In this document: piece after piece, positions 42,246 through 53,267 of the stretch
Numbering within the stretch: the stretch's first letter is position 1
How the letters are laid out: every line of letters starts with the position of its first letter
Origin: Streptomyces griseocarneus
Lineage (GTDB): Bacteria; Actinomycetota; Actinomycetes; Streptomycetales; Streptomycetaceae
Length of the DNA stretch: 64,000 bases
Reading direction: 5' to 3'
NCBI GenBank assembly: GCA_003674045.1
Contig: PENC01000014.1
Location: 62,001 to 126,000 of the forward strand
The notes under the pieces: model-generated
Database searches by the model: none
What the model saw: the letters and a program-made list of their open reading frames with translations, nothing else
Told to the model about the DNA's origin: nothing
Position numbers and translations under genes: made by a program

Positions 42246-43159
42246 CCGTTCCCGCACCCGTGGCCGCGGCGGCCCGCAGCATGGCCGACAGGGCGCTGTC
42301 CTGGCTGCACGCCCACCGGGCCCTGGGCGCCCTGCCGCCCGGCACCACCGCGGAGATCGCCGACCCCGACGGCGTCTACAAGCCGCTCGGCGAGACGACA
42401 CTGGCCGCGTCCGTCATCCTGCGCGACGGTGTGGCGGGGCCGGGCCAGCTGGTCGCCGCGCAGAGCCTGATGGACTTCACCTGGGAGCAGCTCCGGCGGG
42501 GCGACATGCTCTACGAGCGGCAGCTCCGGCACACCCTGATGACCGACCCGCTGGAGATGTACGCGCCGTTCGCACGCTGCGGCTACCGTCACACGGACCT
42601 GGACCGGCTACTGGCCCACCGGGCACGGCTGCGCTCGGTGGACGGCGTGGAGCTGCTGCCCAACCGCAGGCTCGCCGTCGCCAACGCGGCCCGCGTCGCC
42701 GGGCTCGACCAGGACGTGGACTGGGCGGCGCTCACCCGCGCCACCTGGCTCGGGGCCACCCCCGAGCCCTGGGCGATCAACTGGATCACCGCGTACGCGC
42801 TGACCCACACGGTCTTCCATCTCACCGACTGGGGCGCCCGTCCGCGCGGGCTGCCCGCGGCACTCGCCGAGTACGTACGCACCTGGCTGCCGGTGTGGAT
42901 CGACATCTGGCGCGAGGTCGAGCAGTGGGACCTGGTCACCGAGCTGATGATCGTCGGCGCCTCCCTGGACGAGCCGTACTGCGCGCCCGGGGACTGGGAG
43001 GCCATCGCCGCCCTCCAGCACGAGGACGGCTTCGTGCCCTGTGACGGCGATCCCGTGTCCGACGATCCCCAGCAGCGCTTCAAGGACCATCAGCACACCG
43101 TCGTCGTCACCGCCGTCGCGGGCTCCGTCGCGCTCGCACGAGCGGCGCGCGAGCCGTGA
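42242..43159 (+). CDS. Uncharacterised helical protein of peptide operon (second; DUF6895-like?)
   Basis: A 305-residue soluble helical protein. Recognisable stretches are SLMDFTWEQLRRGDMLYERQLRHTLMTDPLEMYAPFARCGYRH, WAINWITAYALTHTVFHLTDWG and QRFKDHQHTVVVTAVAGSVAL. The HTVFH and HQH groups could bind metal. It resembles an uncharacterised actinobacterial family often found beside small peptides (possibly DUF6895, from memory, not verified). The second half looks like a helical-barrel fold. ATG at 42242; 4-bp overlaps on both sides. Confidence 0.75.
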   Translation: MTVPAPVAAAARSMADRALSWLHAHRALGALPPGTTAEIADPDGVYKPLGETTLAASVILRDGVAGPGQLVAAQSLMDFTWEQLRRGDMLYERQLRHTLMTDPLEMYAPFARCGYRHTDLDRLLAHRARLRSVDGVELLPNRRLAVANAARVAGLDQDVDWAALTRATWLGATPEPWAINWITAYALTHTVFHLTDWGARPRGLPAALAEYVRTWLPVWIDIWREVEQWDLVTELMIVGASLDEPYCAPGDWEAIAALQHEDGFVPCDGDPVSDDPQQRFKDHQHTVVVTAVAGSVALARAAREP

Positions 43160-44262
43160 GCACGGCGCTCGACAGTTTTCTGGCGCCTCTCCTGGGCGCC
43201 GCCGACGGCGCCCAGGCCGTGGCCGTCGCCGCCGTGCGCGGGGAGGAGCGCGCGGTGCTGTGCCGGGGGCCCGCCGAGCCGGACACCCGGTTCGAGGTGG
43301 GCTCCCTCACGAAGACGTTCACGGCGCTGCTGCTCGCGGAGCTCGTCGCCCAGGGGGAGGTGCGCTACGACGATCCGGTCGAGCGCTATCTGCCGTGCGC
43401 CGTACCGGGCCCGCCGATCACCCTGCTGCACCTGGCCACGCACACCGCCGGGCTGCCGCGGCTGCCGCCCGGGCTGCTCGACCGGCAGGCGCGCGCCGCC
43501 TGGTTCAGCAACCCGTACGGCGCCTTCTCCGCGGCCGACCTGCTGGCCGCGCTCCCCCGCACCCGGCTGCACCACCGGCCGGGCACCCGGGTGCGCTATT
43601 CCAACTACGGGGTGGGGCTGCTGGGGCACGTCCTGGCCCGTGCGGCGGGCGGCCCCGGCGGGGACTTCGGGGAGCTGCTCGGCGAGCGGGTGCTGACCCC
43701 GCTCGGGCTGGCGGACACCGACTGCGATCCGTACCGCCCCCAGGCGGTCGGGCACTGGCGGGGCAGACCGCGCCCGCCCTGGCTGATCCCCGGGCTGCCC
43801 GCGGCGGGCGCCCTGCGCTCCAGCGCCCGCGATCTGCTCCGCTGCCTGGCCGCCCTGCTCGCCCCGGAGCGGGCCGGACCGCCGAGCCTGCGGCTGGCCC
43901 TCGCGGACGTGCAGCGGCCCCGGCTCGCGCTGCCCCGCAGCGGCAACCAGATCTGCCTGGTGTGGAACCGGCGCCCCCGCTCGGGCCGCGCCATGCTGCA
44001 CCACTCGGGCGGCACGCGCGGGTTCACCGCCTTCGCCGGCTTCCTGCCGCAGGCGGGCATCGCCCTCGCGGCCCTCGCGGACACGGCGCCGACGCCCCTG
44101 GCCCCCTTCGTCCAGGCGGCCTACGGGACGCTGTGCGCCCTGGACGGCTCAGGCCCCGGCAGTGGTGGTGCCCGCGACGTGCCGGGTGACCGTGTCGGCG
44201 AACTCCCGGGCGGAGGGGGTCAGGGCGGACCACTGCCGGGCGGCCCAGCCCACCTCCAGTGA
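43156..44262 (+). CDS. Serine beta-lactamase-fold hydrolase
   Basis: A 368-residue class C beta-lactamase/DD-peptidase family protein. The three motifs are present: SLTK (Ser50, Lys53), YSN (148-150) and HSG (283-285). There is no signal peptide, so it acts in the cytoplasm unless exported otherwise. The family includes peptidases, esterases and amidases of secondary metabolism. In this operon it may process the peptide or hydrolyse an ester or amide intermediate. It starts GTG at 43156, overlapping the previous stop. The last 114 bp lie over the convergent LysR gene, and the encoded Gly/Pro-rich tail may be dispensable. Confidence 0.83.
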   Translation: MSTALDSFLAPLLGAADGAQAVAVAAVRGEERAVLCRGPAEPDTRFEVGSLTKTFTALLLAELVAQGEVRYDDPVERYLPCAVPGPPITLLHLATHTAGLPRLPPGLLDRQARAAWFSNPYGAFSAADLLAALPRTRLHHRPGTRVRYSNYGVGLLGHVLARAAGGPGGDFGELLGERVLTPLGLADTDCDPYRPQAVGHWRGRPRPPWLIPGLPAAGALRSSARDLLRCLAALLAPERAGPPSLRLALADVQRPRLALPRSGNQICLVWNRRPRSGRAMLHHSGGTRGFTAFAGFLPQAGIALAALADTAPTPLAPFVQAAYGTLCALDGSGPGSGGARDVPGDRVGELPGGGGQGGPLPGGPAHLQ

Positions 44263-45063
44263 CGGGATACCGGTGACCGGGATCAGCCGGACGCCGTCGC
44301 CCGGCTGGTCGACCAGCGCCGGGACCGCCGGAATCAGCGCGTGCCCCAGGCCCAGCTCGGCGAGGAGCAGCGCGGTGTCCCAGTCGGTGGCCCGTGTGGT
44401 GGTGGCACGCGGCGGAAGGCCGTGCGCCCCCAGGTAGTTCTCCACCTGACGGCCCGAACTCGTGCCCGTCGGCGGGCGGATGAGCCGGGTCCGCGCCAGG
44501 TCCTCGGCACTCAGCGCGGCCTCCTGGGCGAGCGGGTCCTCGTGCCGTACGGCCAGCACCCACTCCAGGCTGACGACCGCCCGCTGTTCCACGCCCTGCG
44601 CGTCCGCGTCGGGGGTGATCGTCACCCAGGCGAGGTCGACGGAACCGCCGCGCAGCACGTCGAGACAGCGACGGCTGGAGCGTTCCGTATGGAATTCCAG
44701 GCCCACGGAGGGGAACGCGCGGCTGAAGTCCTTGATGGCCGGGCCCATCAGATTGCGGATGGACGTCGCGCCGGTGGCGATGACGACGCCGCCGCCCCGC
44801 CCGGTGCGCAGCTCGTCCAGCCGCCGGAGCCCCTCGGAGAGCGCGGTGAGCCCGTCGCTCGCGGCGCGCTGGAGTATGCGGCCCGCGGGCGTGGGCACGA
44901 CACCGCGCGGCTGACGCTCCATCAACGGAACGCCCACTTCCCGTTCCAGGCGGCGTACGTGCTGGCTGACCGCCGACTGACTGCAATTCATCTCGCGGGC
45001 CACCGCACTGAGATTGCGGGCCTCGCACACCATGACGAACACCTTGAGGTCATCGAGCGTCAT
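44149..45063 (-). CDS. LysR family transcriptional regulator
   Basis: A 304-residue LTTR. The N-terminal HTH is MTLDDLKVFVMVCEARNLSAVAREMNCSQSAVSQHVRRLEREVG, followed by a standard periplasmic-binding-like effector domain (GVVIATGATSIRNLMGPAIKDFSRAFPSV). The ATG at 45063 is chosen as the family start. Its 3' end overlaps the serine hydrolase gene tail-to-tail. It probably controls the peptide operon or the transporter operon behind it. Confidence 0.9.
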   Translation of the reverse strand: MTLDDLKVFVMVCEARNLSAVAREMNCSQSAVSQHVRRLEREVGVPLMERQPRGVVPTPAGRILQRAASDGLTALSEGLRRLDELRTGRGGGVVIATGATSIRNLMGPAIKDFSRAFPSVGLEFHTERSSRRCLDVLRGGSVDLAWVTITPDADAQGVEQRAVVSLEWVLAVRHEDPLAQEAALSAEDLARTRLIRPPTGTSSGRQVENYLGAHGLPPRATTTRATDWDTALLLAELGLGHALIPAVPALVDQPGDGVRLIPVTGIPSLEVGWAARQWSALTPSAREFADTVTRHVAGTTTAGA

Positions 45064-45277
45064 GAGCGACAGACTACCCGTCACCCAAGCCACAACTTGG
45101 GTGGATCGAGCCAACTCTTAGGATTGACTTGACTGCCGACCGGCCGCGATCATCGAGTCGCACGGCGGCAACCTGTCCACGGCTCCCGGCACCACCCCCT
45201 CAGCCGATGCCGAGCATGCGCGGTACCGGCCGTGACGAACCGGGGACAGGTGTCGACCGTGCACACGCGCCCCGCAA

Positions 45278-45299
45278 GGGGCGCGAGGAACTGCGCGAC
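45278..45299 (+). repeat. GCGCGAGGAACTGCGCGAC intergenic repeat (one-base variant)
   Basis: Copy with one change, in the 293-bp gap between the LysR and thioesterase genes. Nothing else is recognised in the gap. Confidence 0.68.
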
Positions 45300-45356
45300 C
45301 GGCCACGCACGGCCGGCAGCCGCGCACGAATCGCAAGAGGCAGCCCCGTAGGCGCC

Positions 45357-46085
45357 CTAAAACAACGACCCCAGCACCTCCCGCACAGCGGGTGCCCCGT
45401 CGCCGCGCAAGTAAAAATGCCCGCCGGGAAACGTCCGTACGTCCACCGCCCCCGCCGTCGTGTGCTCGCTCCACGCCGCCGGCCCGTCCCCGCGCGCCAG
45501 TTCCTCGTCCGCCCCGGCCAGCACCGTGACCGGCACGGGCAGTGGCGCGTGGCCCGGCCAGGAGTAGGTCTCCAGTGCCGTGTAGTCGGCGCGCAGGGAC
45601 ACGGCGATCAGCGTCCGCATCTCGGGGTACGCGAGGACTTCCTCCGGGATGCCGCCGTGCCGTGCCTGTACCGCGGCGAGCAGCTCGTCGTCGTCCATCC
45701 CCTCGACGCCGAGGAAGGTCCGGCGGATGTGCGGGGCGGGCGCGCTGGAGACCACGAGCCGCCGCGGCAGGGGCAGTCCCGCGTCCCGCAGCGCGCAGGT
45801 GAGCTCGTAGGCGAGCAGCGAGCCGAAGCTGTGGCCGAAGAAGCTGTACTCGCCCGTGAATTCGCCGGTCCCGGCCAGTTCGGCGACGAGCTTGCCGAGG
45901 TCGTGCACCGGCGCCTCGCCGATGCGGGTGCCCCTGCCGGGGAGCTGGACGGCGTGCGGGGCGGCCCGCTCGACCGGCTTGGCCCAGTACAGGTACTCGC
46001 CCGCGGAGCCGCCCGCGTGCGGGAAGAAGTAGAGGCGGTGCGCTCCGGGCCGGGCGGGGCCGCGGGCGATCCAGCGTGAGGTCAT
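45357..46085 (-). CDS. Type II thioesterase (alpha/beta hydrolase)
   Basis: A 242-residue type II thioesterase of the GrsT/SrfD class, which clears misprimed acyl groups from carrier proteins of NRPS or PKS systems. The motifs are LYFFPHAGGSAGEYLYWA, the nucleophile Ser in FFGHSFGSLLAYEL, the Asp in VLAGADEELA and the His in FPGGHFYLRGD. The ATG is at 46085. It is the last gene of the transporter operon. No NRPS or PKS module lies in the window. Confidence 0.9.
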   Translation of the reverse strand: MTSRWIARGPARPGAHRLYFFPHAGGSAGEYLYWAKPVERAAPHAVQLPGRGTRIGEAPVHDLGKLVAELAGTGEFTGEYSFFGHSFGSLLAYELTCALRDAGLPLPRRLVVSSAPAPHIRRTFLGVEGMDDDELLAAVQARHGGIPEEVLAYPEMRTLIAVSLRADYTALETYSWPGHAPLPVPVTVLAGADEELARGDGPAAWSEHTTAGAVDVRTFPGGHFYLRGDGAPAVREVLGSLF

Positions 46086-46174
46086 GGCTGCACTCCTGAA
46101 CTCCTGAATTCCTGACGACTGCCGACGCACCGGATTCTCCCCCGCGCCCCGGCACGCCCCCGGCTCAGGGGGGT

Positions 46175-48746
<2,572 letters not shown>

Positions 48747-48747
<1 letters not shown>

Positions 48748-49688
48748 CAGCGGCTCCGCAGCCGGGGGTCGGCCAGGTGGTAGAGCAGGTCGGTGAGGAC
48801 GTTCACCACGAGCACCGCCACCACGAGGACGAGCACGACGCCCTGCACCAGCAGCAGATCGCGGTCGGCCACGCCCTGGAGCAGCAGATCGCCCAGGCCG
48901 GGCACGACGAAGACCCGTTCCACGACGACGGCCCCGACGAGCAGGGTGCTGAGCTGGAGCCCGAGCACGGTGAGAACGGGCACCGCCGCGTTGGGCAGCC
49001 CGTGCCGCCACAGAGCCGCCCGGCGCCGCCTGCCCTTGGCCCGGGCGGTGCGCAGGAAGTCCTGGTGCAGGACGGTCAGTACGGCGGAGCGTACATAGCG
49101 GGTGAGGACGGCACCCTGCACCAGCCCGAGGGAGAGACAGGGCAGCACGAGGTGCCGGGCCCATTCCCCGGGGTCGTCGGCGAGCGGGGTGTAACCGCCC
49201 GCGGGCAGCGCCCCGGCCCGTACGGCGAAGACGTAGACGAGCAGGATGCCCGCGAGAAAGGCCGGCACGGCGATACCGGCCTGGCTCAGCGCGGACAGCA
49301 CCGTCCCGGCGGCCCTGCGGTGCCAGGCGGCTGCCAGCACCCCGGCAGGCAGCGCGAGCAGAACGGCCACCAGCATGCCGCCCGCGGCGAGCCAGCAGGT
49401 GACACCGAGGCGATCCGTGATCCGCGGCCCGATGAGGTCGTGCGTGACGTACGAGGTACCGAAATCCCCGTGCAGCAGCCCGCGCCCCCAGTCGAGATAC
49501 TGCACGACAAGCGGCCGGTCGGTCCCGAATTCGTGCCGCAGGGCGGCCACGGCGTCGGGCGTCGCGTTGGTCCCGAGCGCGACCTCGGCGGGATCACCGG
49601 GCAACACTGCGAGAAACGCGAACACCACGAAGCTCGCGACAACGGCGCTCACGAGGAGCCCGGCGATCTTCCGCAGGAAGAACCTCAT
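48747..49688 (-). CDS. Peptide ABC transporter permease (DppB type)
   Basis: A 313-residue permease starting MRFFLRKIAGLLVSAVVASF. The DppB features are PGDPAEVALGTNATPDAVAALRHEFG, DFGTSYVTHDLIGPRI and the EAA-like loop VLHQDFLRTARAKGRRRRAALWRHGLPNA. It is separated from the binding-protein gene by 217 bp that contain two intergenic repeats. Confidence 0.92.
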
Positions 49689-49703
49689 CTACGCGCCCTG
49701 TAA

Positions 49704-49770
49704 GGGGCGCGGGGCTGTGCTTGCATGTGCGGCTCCGCCGCGTGGGCGCGACAAGCCCCCACCAGCCCGC
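49704..49770 (+). repeat. Intergenic repeat, variant 2 of the GCGCGGGG family
   Basis: Matches 3773-3839: GGGGCGCGGGGCTGTG, then TGTGCGGCTCCGCCGCGTGG and GCGCGACAAGCCCCCACC. Located between the DppB-type permease and the binding-protein gene, followed by a GGGGCGAAGCCCC hairpin. Confidence 0.68.
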
Positions 49771-49805
49771 ACACGACCGTCGGGGCCAGGGGCGAAGCCC
49801 CCTCA

Positions 49806-49827
49806 GGGGCGCGGGGAACTGCGCGAT
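49806..49827 (+). repeat. GCGCGGGGAACTGCGCGAT intergenic repeat (one-base variant)
   Basis: Second repeat within the 217-bp gap between permease and binding-protein genes, differing from the core at its last base. It lies inside what would be a single ABC operon, so the binding-protein transcript may largely end here. Confidence 0.7.
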
Positions 49828-49905
49828 CAGCCACAGCGAGCCCGCAGACGCGAACGGAGCTCACGTGGCAGCCCGGTGGGCGCACCCCCGCACCCGACGT
49901 CCAGC

Positions 49906-51417
49906 TCACTTCCCCGTCCACCGGACACCCGCAAGCTCAAAACCCTCACCGACCTGATTCACCGGCAAGCCCGCGAGCCCCTTGTCCGCCACCATCAAAT
50001 TCGGCATCAGATAAAGCCAGTCCGCCGCCGCGTCGTCCGACAGCAACCGCGCCGCCTCGCGATAGCGAGCCGCCTCGTCCTCCGGCTTCCCCGAGTCGCC
50101 CTCCTTCAGCAACGTGCCGTACTCCGGGTTCCCGTAGTGGAAGTAGTAGCCGGAGTCGGCGAACGTCCACAGGTCGCGCGGTTCGACATGGGCGATGACC
50201 GACAGGTCGTAGTCGCCCTTGGTGAAGACCTCGGAGAGCCAGCGCGCGGGGAACTCCAGCGGCTCGATCTCCACCTTCAGCCCGACCTGGTCGAGCTGGG
50301 ACTTCACGACCTGCGCGGCGGAGACCGCGTACGGCAGGTTGGGCGGCCGCAGCCGCAGCGTCTTCCCTGCCGCGCCCGCCTCCCGGAGCAACTGCTTCGC
50401 CTTGGCCGGGTCGTACGGGTAGCGGCCGGCGAGGTCCTCGTACCAGGGGTCCGTGGGGCTCGCCATCGTGCCGATGAGCTTGCCGTGGCCGGAGCGGGTG
50501 GTGGCGACGAGGGCCTTGTGGTCGATGGCGTACCGGACGGCCTGGCGGACGCGCTTGTCGGTGAAGGGCTCGCGGGTGTTGTTCATGGCGAGGACGACCT
50601 TGCCGGTGGAGCTGCCCTCGATCGTCCGGAAGCGGGAGGTGTCGGAGAAGCGGGACAGCGTCTCGGGGGCCTGGACGGTGCCGAGGACGTCGACGGCGTT
50701 GGTGAGCATGGCGTTGTTCATCGCCCCGGCGTCCTTGAAGTACTTCAGGGTGACCTTGCTCAGCTGCGGTCCGGTGCCCCAGTAGCCGGGGTTGCGGTCG
50801 AGGACGATGTGCTCGCCGCGGCGGCGCTCGGCGAGCGTGAACGGGCCGGTGCCCACGGGGTGGTTGGCGAGGTCGGAGACGCCGGTGCGGCTGAACATGG
50901 CGCCCACGCGCTCGGTCATCGAGAACAGCCAGCCGTTGCTGGGGCGGCTCAGGGTGACCTTCAGGGTGTGGTCGTCGGTCTTCTCCGCCTTGTCGACCAC
51001 GTCCATCTGGCGCGCGATCTTCAGCTTCCAGTCTTTCTTGACCCGGTCGATGGAGAAAACCGCGTCGTCGGCGGTGAAGTCGGCGCCGTTGCTGAACTTC
51101 ACGCCGTTCCTGAGGTGGAAGGTGTAGACGCGGCCGTCGTCGGAGCGCTCGTAGCGCTCGGCGAGCAGGGGCTGGATCCTGCCCTGCTGATCGAGGCGGA
51201 CCAGCCCCTCGTAGACGCTGCCGAGCACGGCCTGCGGGATGGCGGCACCGTCGGTGGTGGTGAAGTCGAGGCTCGCGGGTTCGGCGATGAGGCCGACGGA
51301 CAAGGTGTCGGTCCTGCCGGAAGAGGATGCGCCGCCTCCGGAGCCGCACGCGGCCAGTGTGCCCGCGAGCACGGCACAGCAGGCAGCGAGAACGGACTTG
51401 CGCTTCGAGCCGGTCAC
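49906..51417 (-). CDS. Peptide ABC transporter substrate-binding lipoprotein
   Basis: A 503-residue SBP_bac_5 family lipoprotein. The signal peptide MTGSKRKSVLAACCAVLAGT ends in the lipobox LAAC, so it is anchored outside the membrane. The body has the family patterns YTFHLRNGVKFSNGADFTADDAVFSI and HPVGTGPFTLAERRRGEHIVLDRNPGYWG. It should deliver peptides to the permeases encoded downstream. The start is GTG at 51417. It is divergent from the TauD-type gene. Confidence 0.92.
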   Translation of the reverse strand: MTGSKRKSVLAACCAVLAGTLAACGSGGGASSSGRTDTLSVGLIAEPASLDFTTTDGAAIPQAVLGSVYEGLVRLDQQGRIQPLLAERYERSDDGRVYTFHLRNGVKFSNGADFTADDAVFSIDRVKKDWKLKIARQMDVVDKAEKTDDHTLKVTLSRPSNGWLFSMTERVGAMFSRTGVSDLANHPVGTGPFTLAERRRGEHIVLDRNPGYWGTGPQLSKVTLKYFKDAGAMNNAMLTNAVDVLGTVQAPETLSRFSDTSRFRTIEGSSTGKVVLAMNNTREPFTDKRVRQAVRYAIDHKALVATTRSGHGKLIGTMASPTDPWYEDLAGRYPYDPAKAKQLLREAGAAGKTLRLRPPNLPYAVSAAQVVKSQLDQVGLKVEIEPLEFPARWLSEVFTKGDYDLSVIAHVEPRDLWTFADSGYYFHYGNPEYGTLLKEGDSGKPEDEAARYREAARLLSDDAAADWLYLMPNLMVADKGLAGLPVNQVGEGFELAGVRWTGK

Positions 51418-51475
51418 TGAGCCTCCGCCCGTAAACGTGGGGAATCACCCCAACTCGATTGACCACACGACGCGT

Positions 51476-51490
51476 TCGATTCATGATCGA
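51476..51490. promoter_or_regulatory. Inverted repeat in the SBP/TauD divergent promoter region
   Basis: TCGAT-TCATG-ATCGA, a perfect 5-bp inverted repeat in the 130-bp gap between the divergent binding-protein and oxygenase genes, flanked by TTGACC and GGTCAG, which are also complementary. It is a possible operator for shared regulation; this is an inference from symmetry and position. Confidence 0.35.
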
Positions 51491-51547
51491 TGGTCAGCAC
51501 AGCTTAAACGCACACCTTGCGGTTCAGCGAGCCCGAGTGGAGTCCGT

Positions 51548-52594
51548 ATGACCCTGTCCGTACCCGTACCCTCCGCCGCCGATGCCGCCCCCGTCGCGAT
51601 GCTCACCGAGCCCGTCACCGGCCCGAGCGCCTGGCTGGCCCGCGACTTCACCGGCGAGGACGACTGGGTGACCGTCCTCACGGCGGAGGAGGTGCGCGAG
51701 CTGGACGAGGCCGTGGCAGCGCTGTGTGATCATGAACGGCCGCTGGGCGAGCTGACCTTGGCGGACTTCCCGCTGCCCACGCTGACGAAGACCCTCGAAC
51801 AGGCCGTTCAGGACCTCGAGTTCGGCTGCGGCTTCACCGTGCTGCGGGGACTGCCCGTCGAGCGGTGGTCACTGGAGGAGGCGCGGCTGGCGTACTGGGG
51901 CATCGCGCTGCACCTGGGCACACCGGTCTCGCAGAACGCCTCCGGCGAGCTGATCGCCCACGTCAGGGACTACGGCGAGGGCGGCCTCGACCAGCCGACG
52001 ACACGCGCCTACCGCACCCGCAACGCACTGCCCTTCCACACCGACAGCTCCGACATCGTGGGCCTGCTCTGCCTGCGCAGCGCCGGCCAGGGCGGCGGCG
52101 TCAGCACCCTGGCCAGCTCCATGACCGTCTACAACCACCTGCTGGCCCACCACCGCGAGCTGCTCGGCCTCTTCTACCGGGGCTTCGTCTACGACCGGCG
52201 CACGGAGGAGGGCTCACAGGAGCTGCCGTACTACCGCAACGCGGTGTACGGCTGGTTCGACGGACAGCTGAGCTGCCGCTTCTACATGACGCACTACATC
52301 GAATCGGCGGTGGCGCACACGGGCATCCCGCTGAGCGACATCGAGCGCTACGCCCTGCGGCTGTTCCAGGACATCGCGGCGCGGGACGAGCACCGGGTGG
52401 AGATGACCCTGCGGCCGGGCGATCTCCAGCTCCTCAACAACAACGTGCTCGTCCACGGCCGGTCCGCCTACGAGGACGAGCCGGGGCGCCGCCGCGATCT
52501 GCTGCGGCTGTGGCTCAATACGCGCTCGGCACGGCGGATTCCGGACCACTTCGCCCGCTTCCGCCATGGGATGCCGACGACGCGCCGAGCGTGA
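51548..52594 (+). CDS. TauD/clavaminate-synthase-like Fe(II)/2-oxoglutarate oxygenase
   Basis: A 348-residue non-haem iron oxygenase. The metal motif is His-x-Asp in PFHTDSSDIVGLLCLR with the distal His in NNVLVHGRSAY and the oxoglutarate-binding Arg a few residues beyond. It resembles clavaminate synthase and amino-acid hydroxylases. The likely role is hydroxylation, desaturation or epoxidation of an amino-acid or peptide intermediate. The ATG at 51548 has GTGGAG upstream. The last 80 bp overlap the convergent phosphopantetheinyl transferase gene. Confidence 0.88.
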   Translation: MTLSVPVPSAADAAPVAMLTEPVTGPSAWLARDFTGEDDWVTVLTAEEVRELDEAVAALCDHERPLGELTLADFPLPTLTKTLEQAVQDLEFGCGFTVLRGLPVERWSLEEARLAYWGIALHLGTPVSQNASGELIAHVRDYGEGGLDQPTTRAYRTRNALPFHTDSSDIVGLLCLRSAGQGGGVSTLASSMTVYNHLLAHHRELLGLFYRGFVYDRRTEEGSQELPYYRNAVYGWFDGQLSCRFYMTHYIESAVAHTGIPLSDIERYALRLFQDIAARDEHRVEMTLRPGDLQLLNNNVLVHGRSAYEDEPGRRRDLLRLWLNTRSARRIPDHFARFRHGMPTTRRA

Positions 52595-53267
52595 TGGCGG
52601 TGACGACGAGCCCCTCACCGGCCAGCCAGCGGCCGGTGAAGCCGTCCAGCCGCTGCCCGTCGACGACGGGGCCGGGCACCAGCAGCCGGGCGGAGAAGGT
52701 GCCGGAGAAGGTGCCGGAGAAGGCGCCCTCTCCGGTGTCGAACTCCAGCTCCGCCTCGGAGAAGTCGAGCTCCTCGCCGGTGAGCGGGTACCACGTCTTG
52801 AAGACGCTCTCCTTGGCGCTGAACAGCATCCGGTCCCAGGAGACACCGGGCCTGCGGGCGGTCAGCCCGGCCAGCCGGGCCCGCTCGGCGGGCAGGGCTA
52901 TCGTCTCCAGGACGCCCTCGGGCAGGGGCGCGTCCGGCTCGGCGTCGATGCCTATGGACACGGCGTCCGCCGCGCGGGCCACGACCGCGGCGCGGTAGCC
53001 GTCGCAGTGGGTCATGCTGCCGACGACGCCGGCGGGCCAGCCGGGCGCGCCGCGCCGGTTGGGCAGCAGGGCCACGGGCGGGTGCCCGAGCCTGCCGAGC
53101 GCCTTGCGCGCGCACGCGCGTACCGTGGCGAACTCGCCCTGCCGCTTGGGCACGGCGCGGGCCACGTGAGCGGCCTCCTCGGCCAGGAGCAGCCCGGACA
53201 CATCGGCCGGGAGGGGACCGAAGTCCTCCTCCGCGACGAGCCCCTCGGGCAGGATGCGCTCGATCAC
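52515..53267 (-). CDS. Sfp-type 4'-phosphopantetheinyl transferase
   Basis: A 250-residue enzyme that activates carrier proteins by transferring phosphopantetheine from CoA. The motifs are SIGIDAEPD and FSAKESVFKTWYPLTG, with VGSMTHCDGYRAA upstream. The start GTG at 53267 overlaps the metallophosphoesterase stop by 4 bp. Residues ~180-192 carry a short repeat (SGTFSGTFS) from 12-bp tandem DNA repeats. It overlaps the TauD-type gene by 80 bp at the 3' end. The metallophosphoesterase-PPTase pair is common in Streptomyces, so this may be a general rather than cluster-specific PPTase. Confidence 0.92.
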   Translation of the reverse strand: MIERILPEGLVAEEDFGPLPADVSGLLLAEEAAHVARAVPKRQGEFATVRACARKALGRLGHPPVALLPNRRGAPGWPAGVVGSMTHCDGYRAAVVARAADAVSIGIDAEPDAPLPEGVLETIALPAERARLAGLTARRPGVSWDRMLFSAKESVFKTWYPLTGEELDFSEAELEFDTGEGAFSGTFSGTFSARLLVPGPVVDGQRLDGFTGRWLAGEGLVVTAITLGASSASHGGSGRSGPESAVPSAY

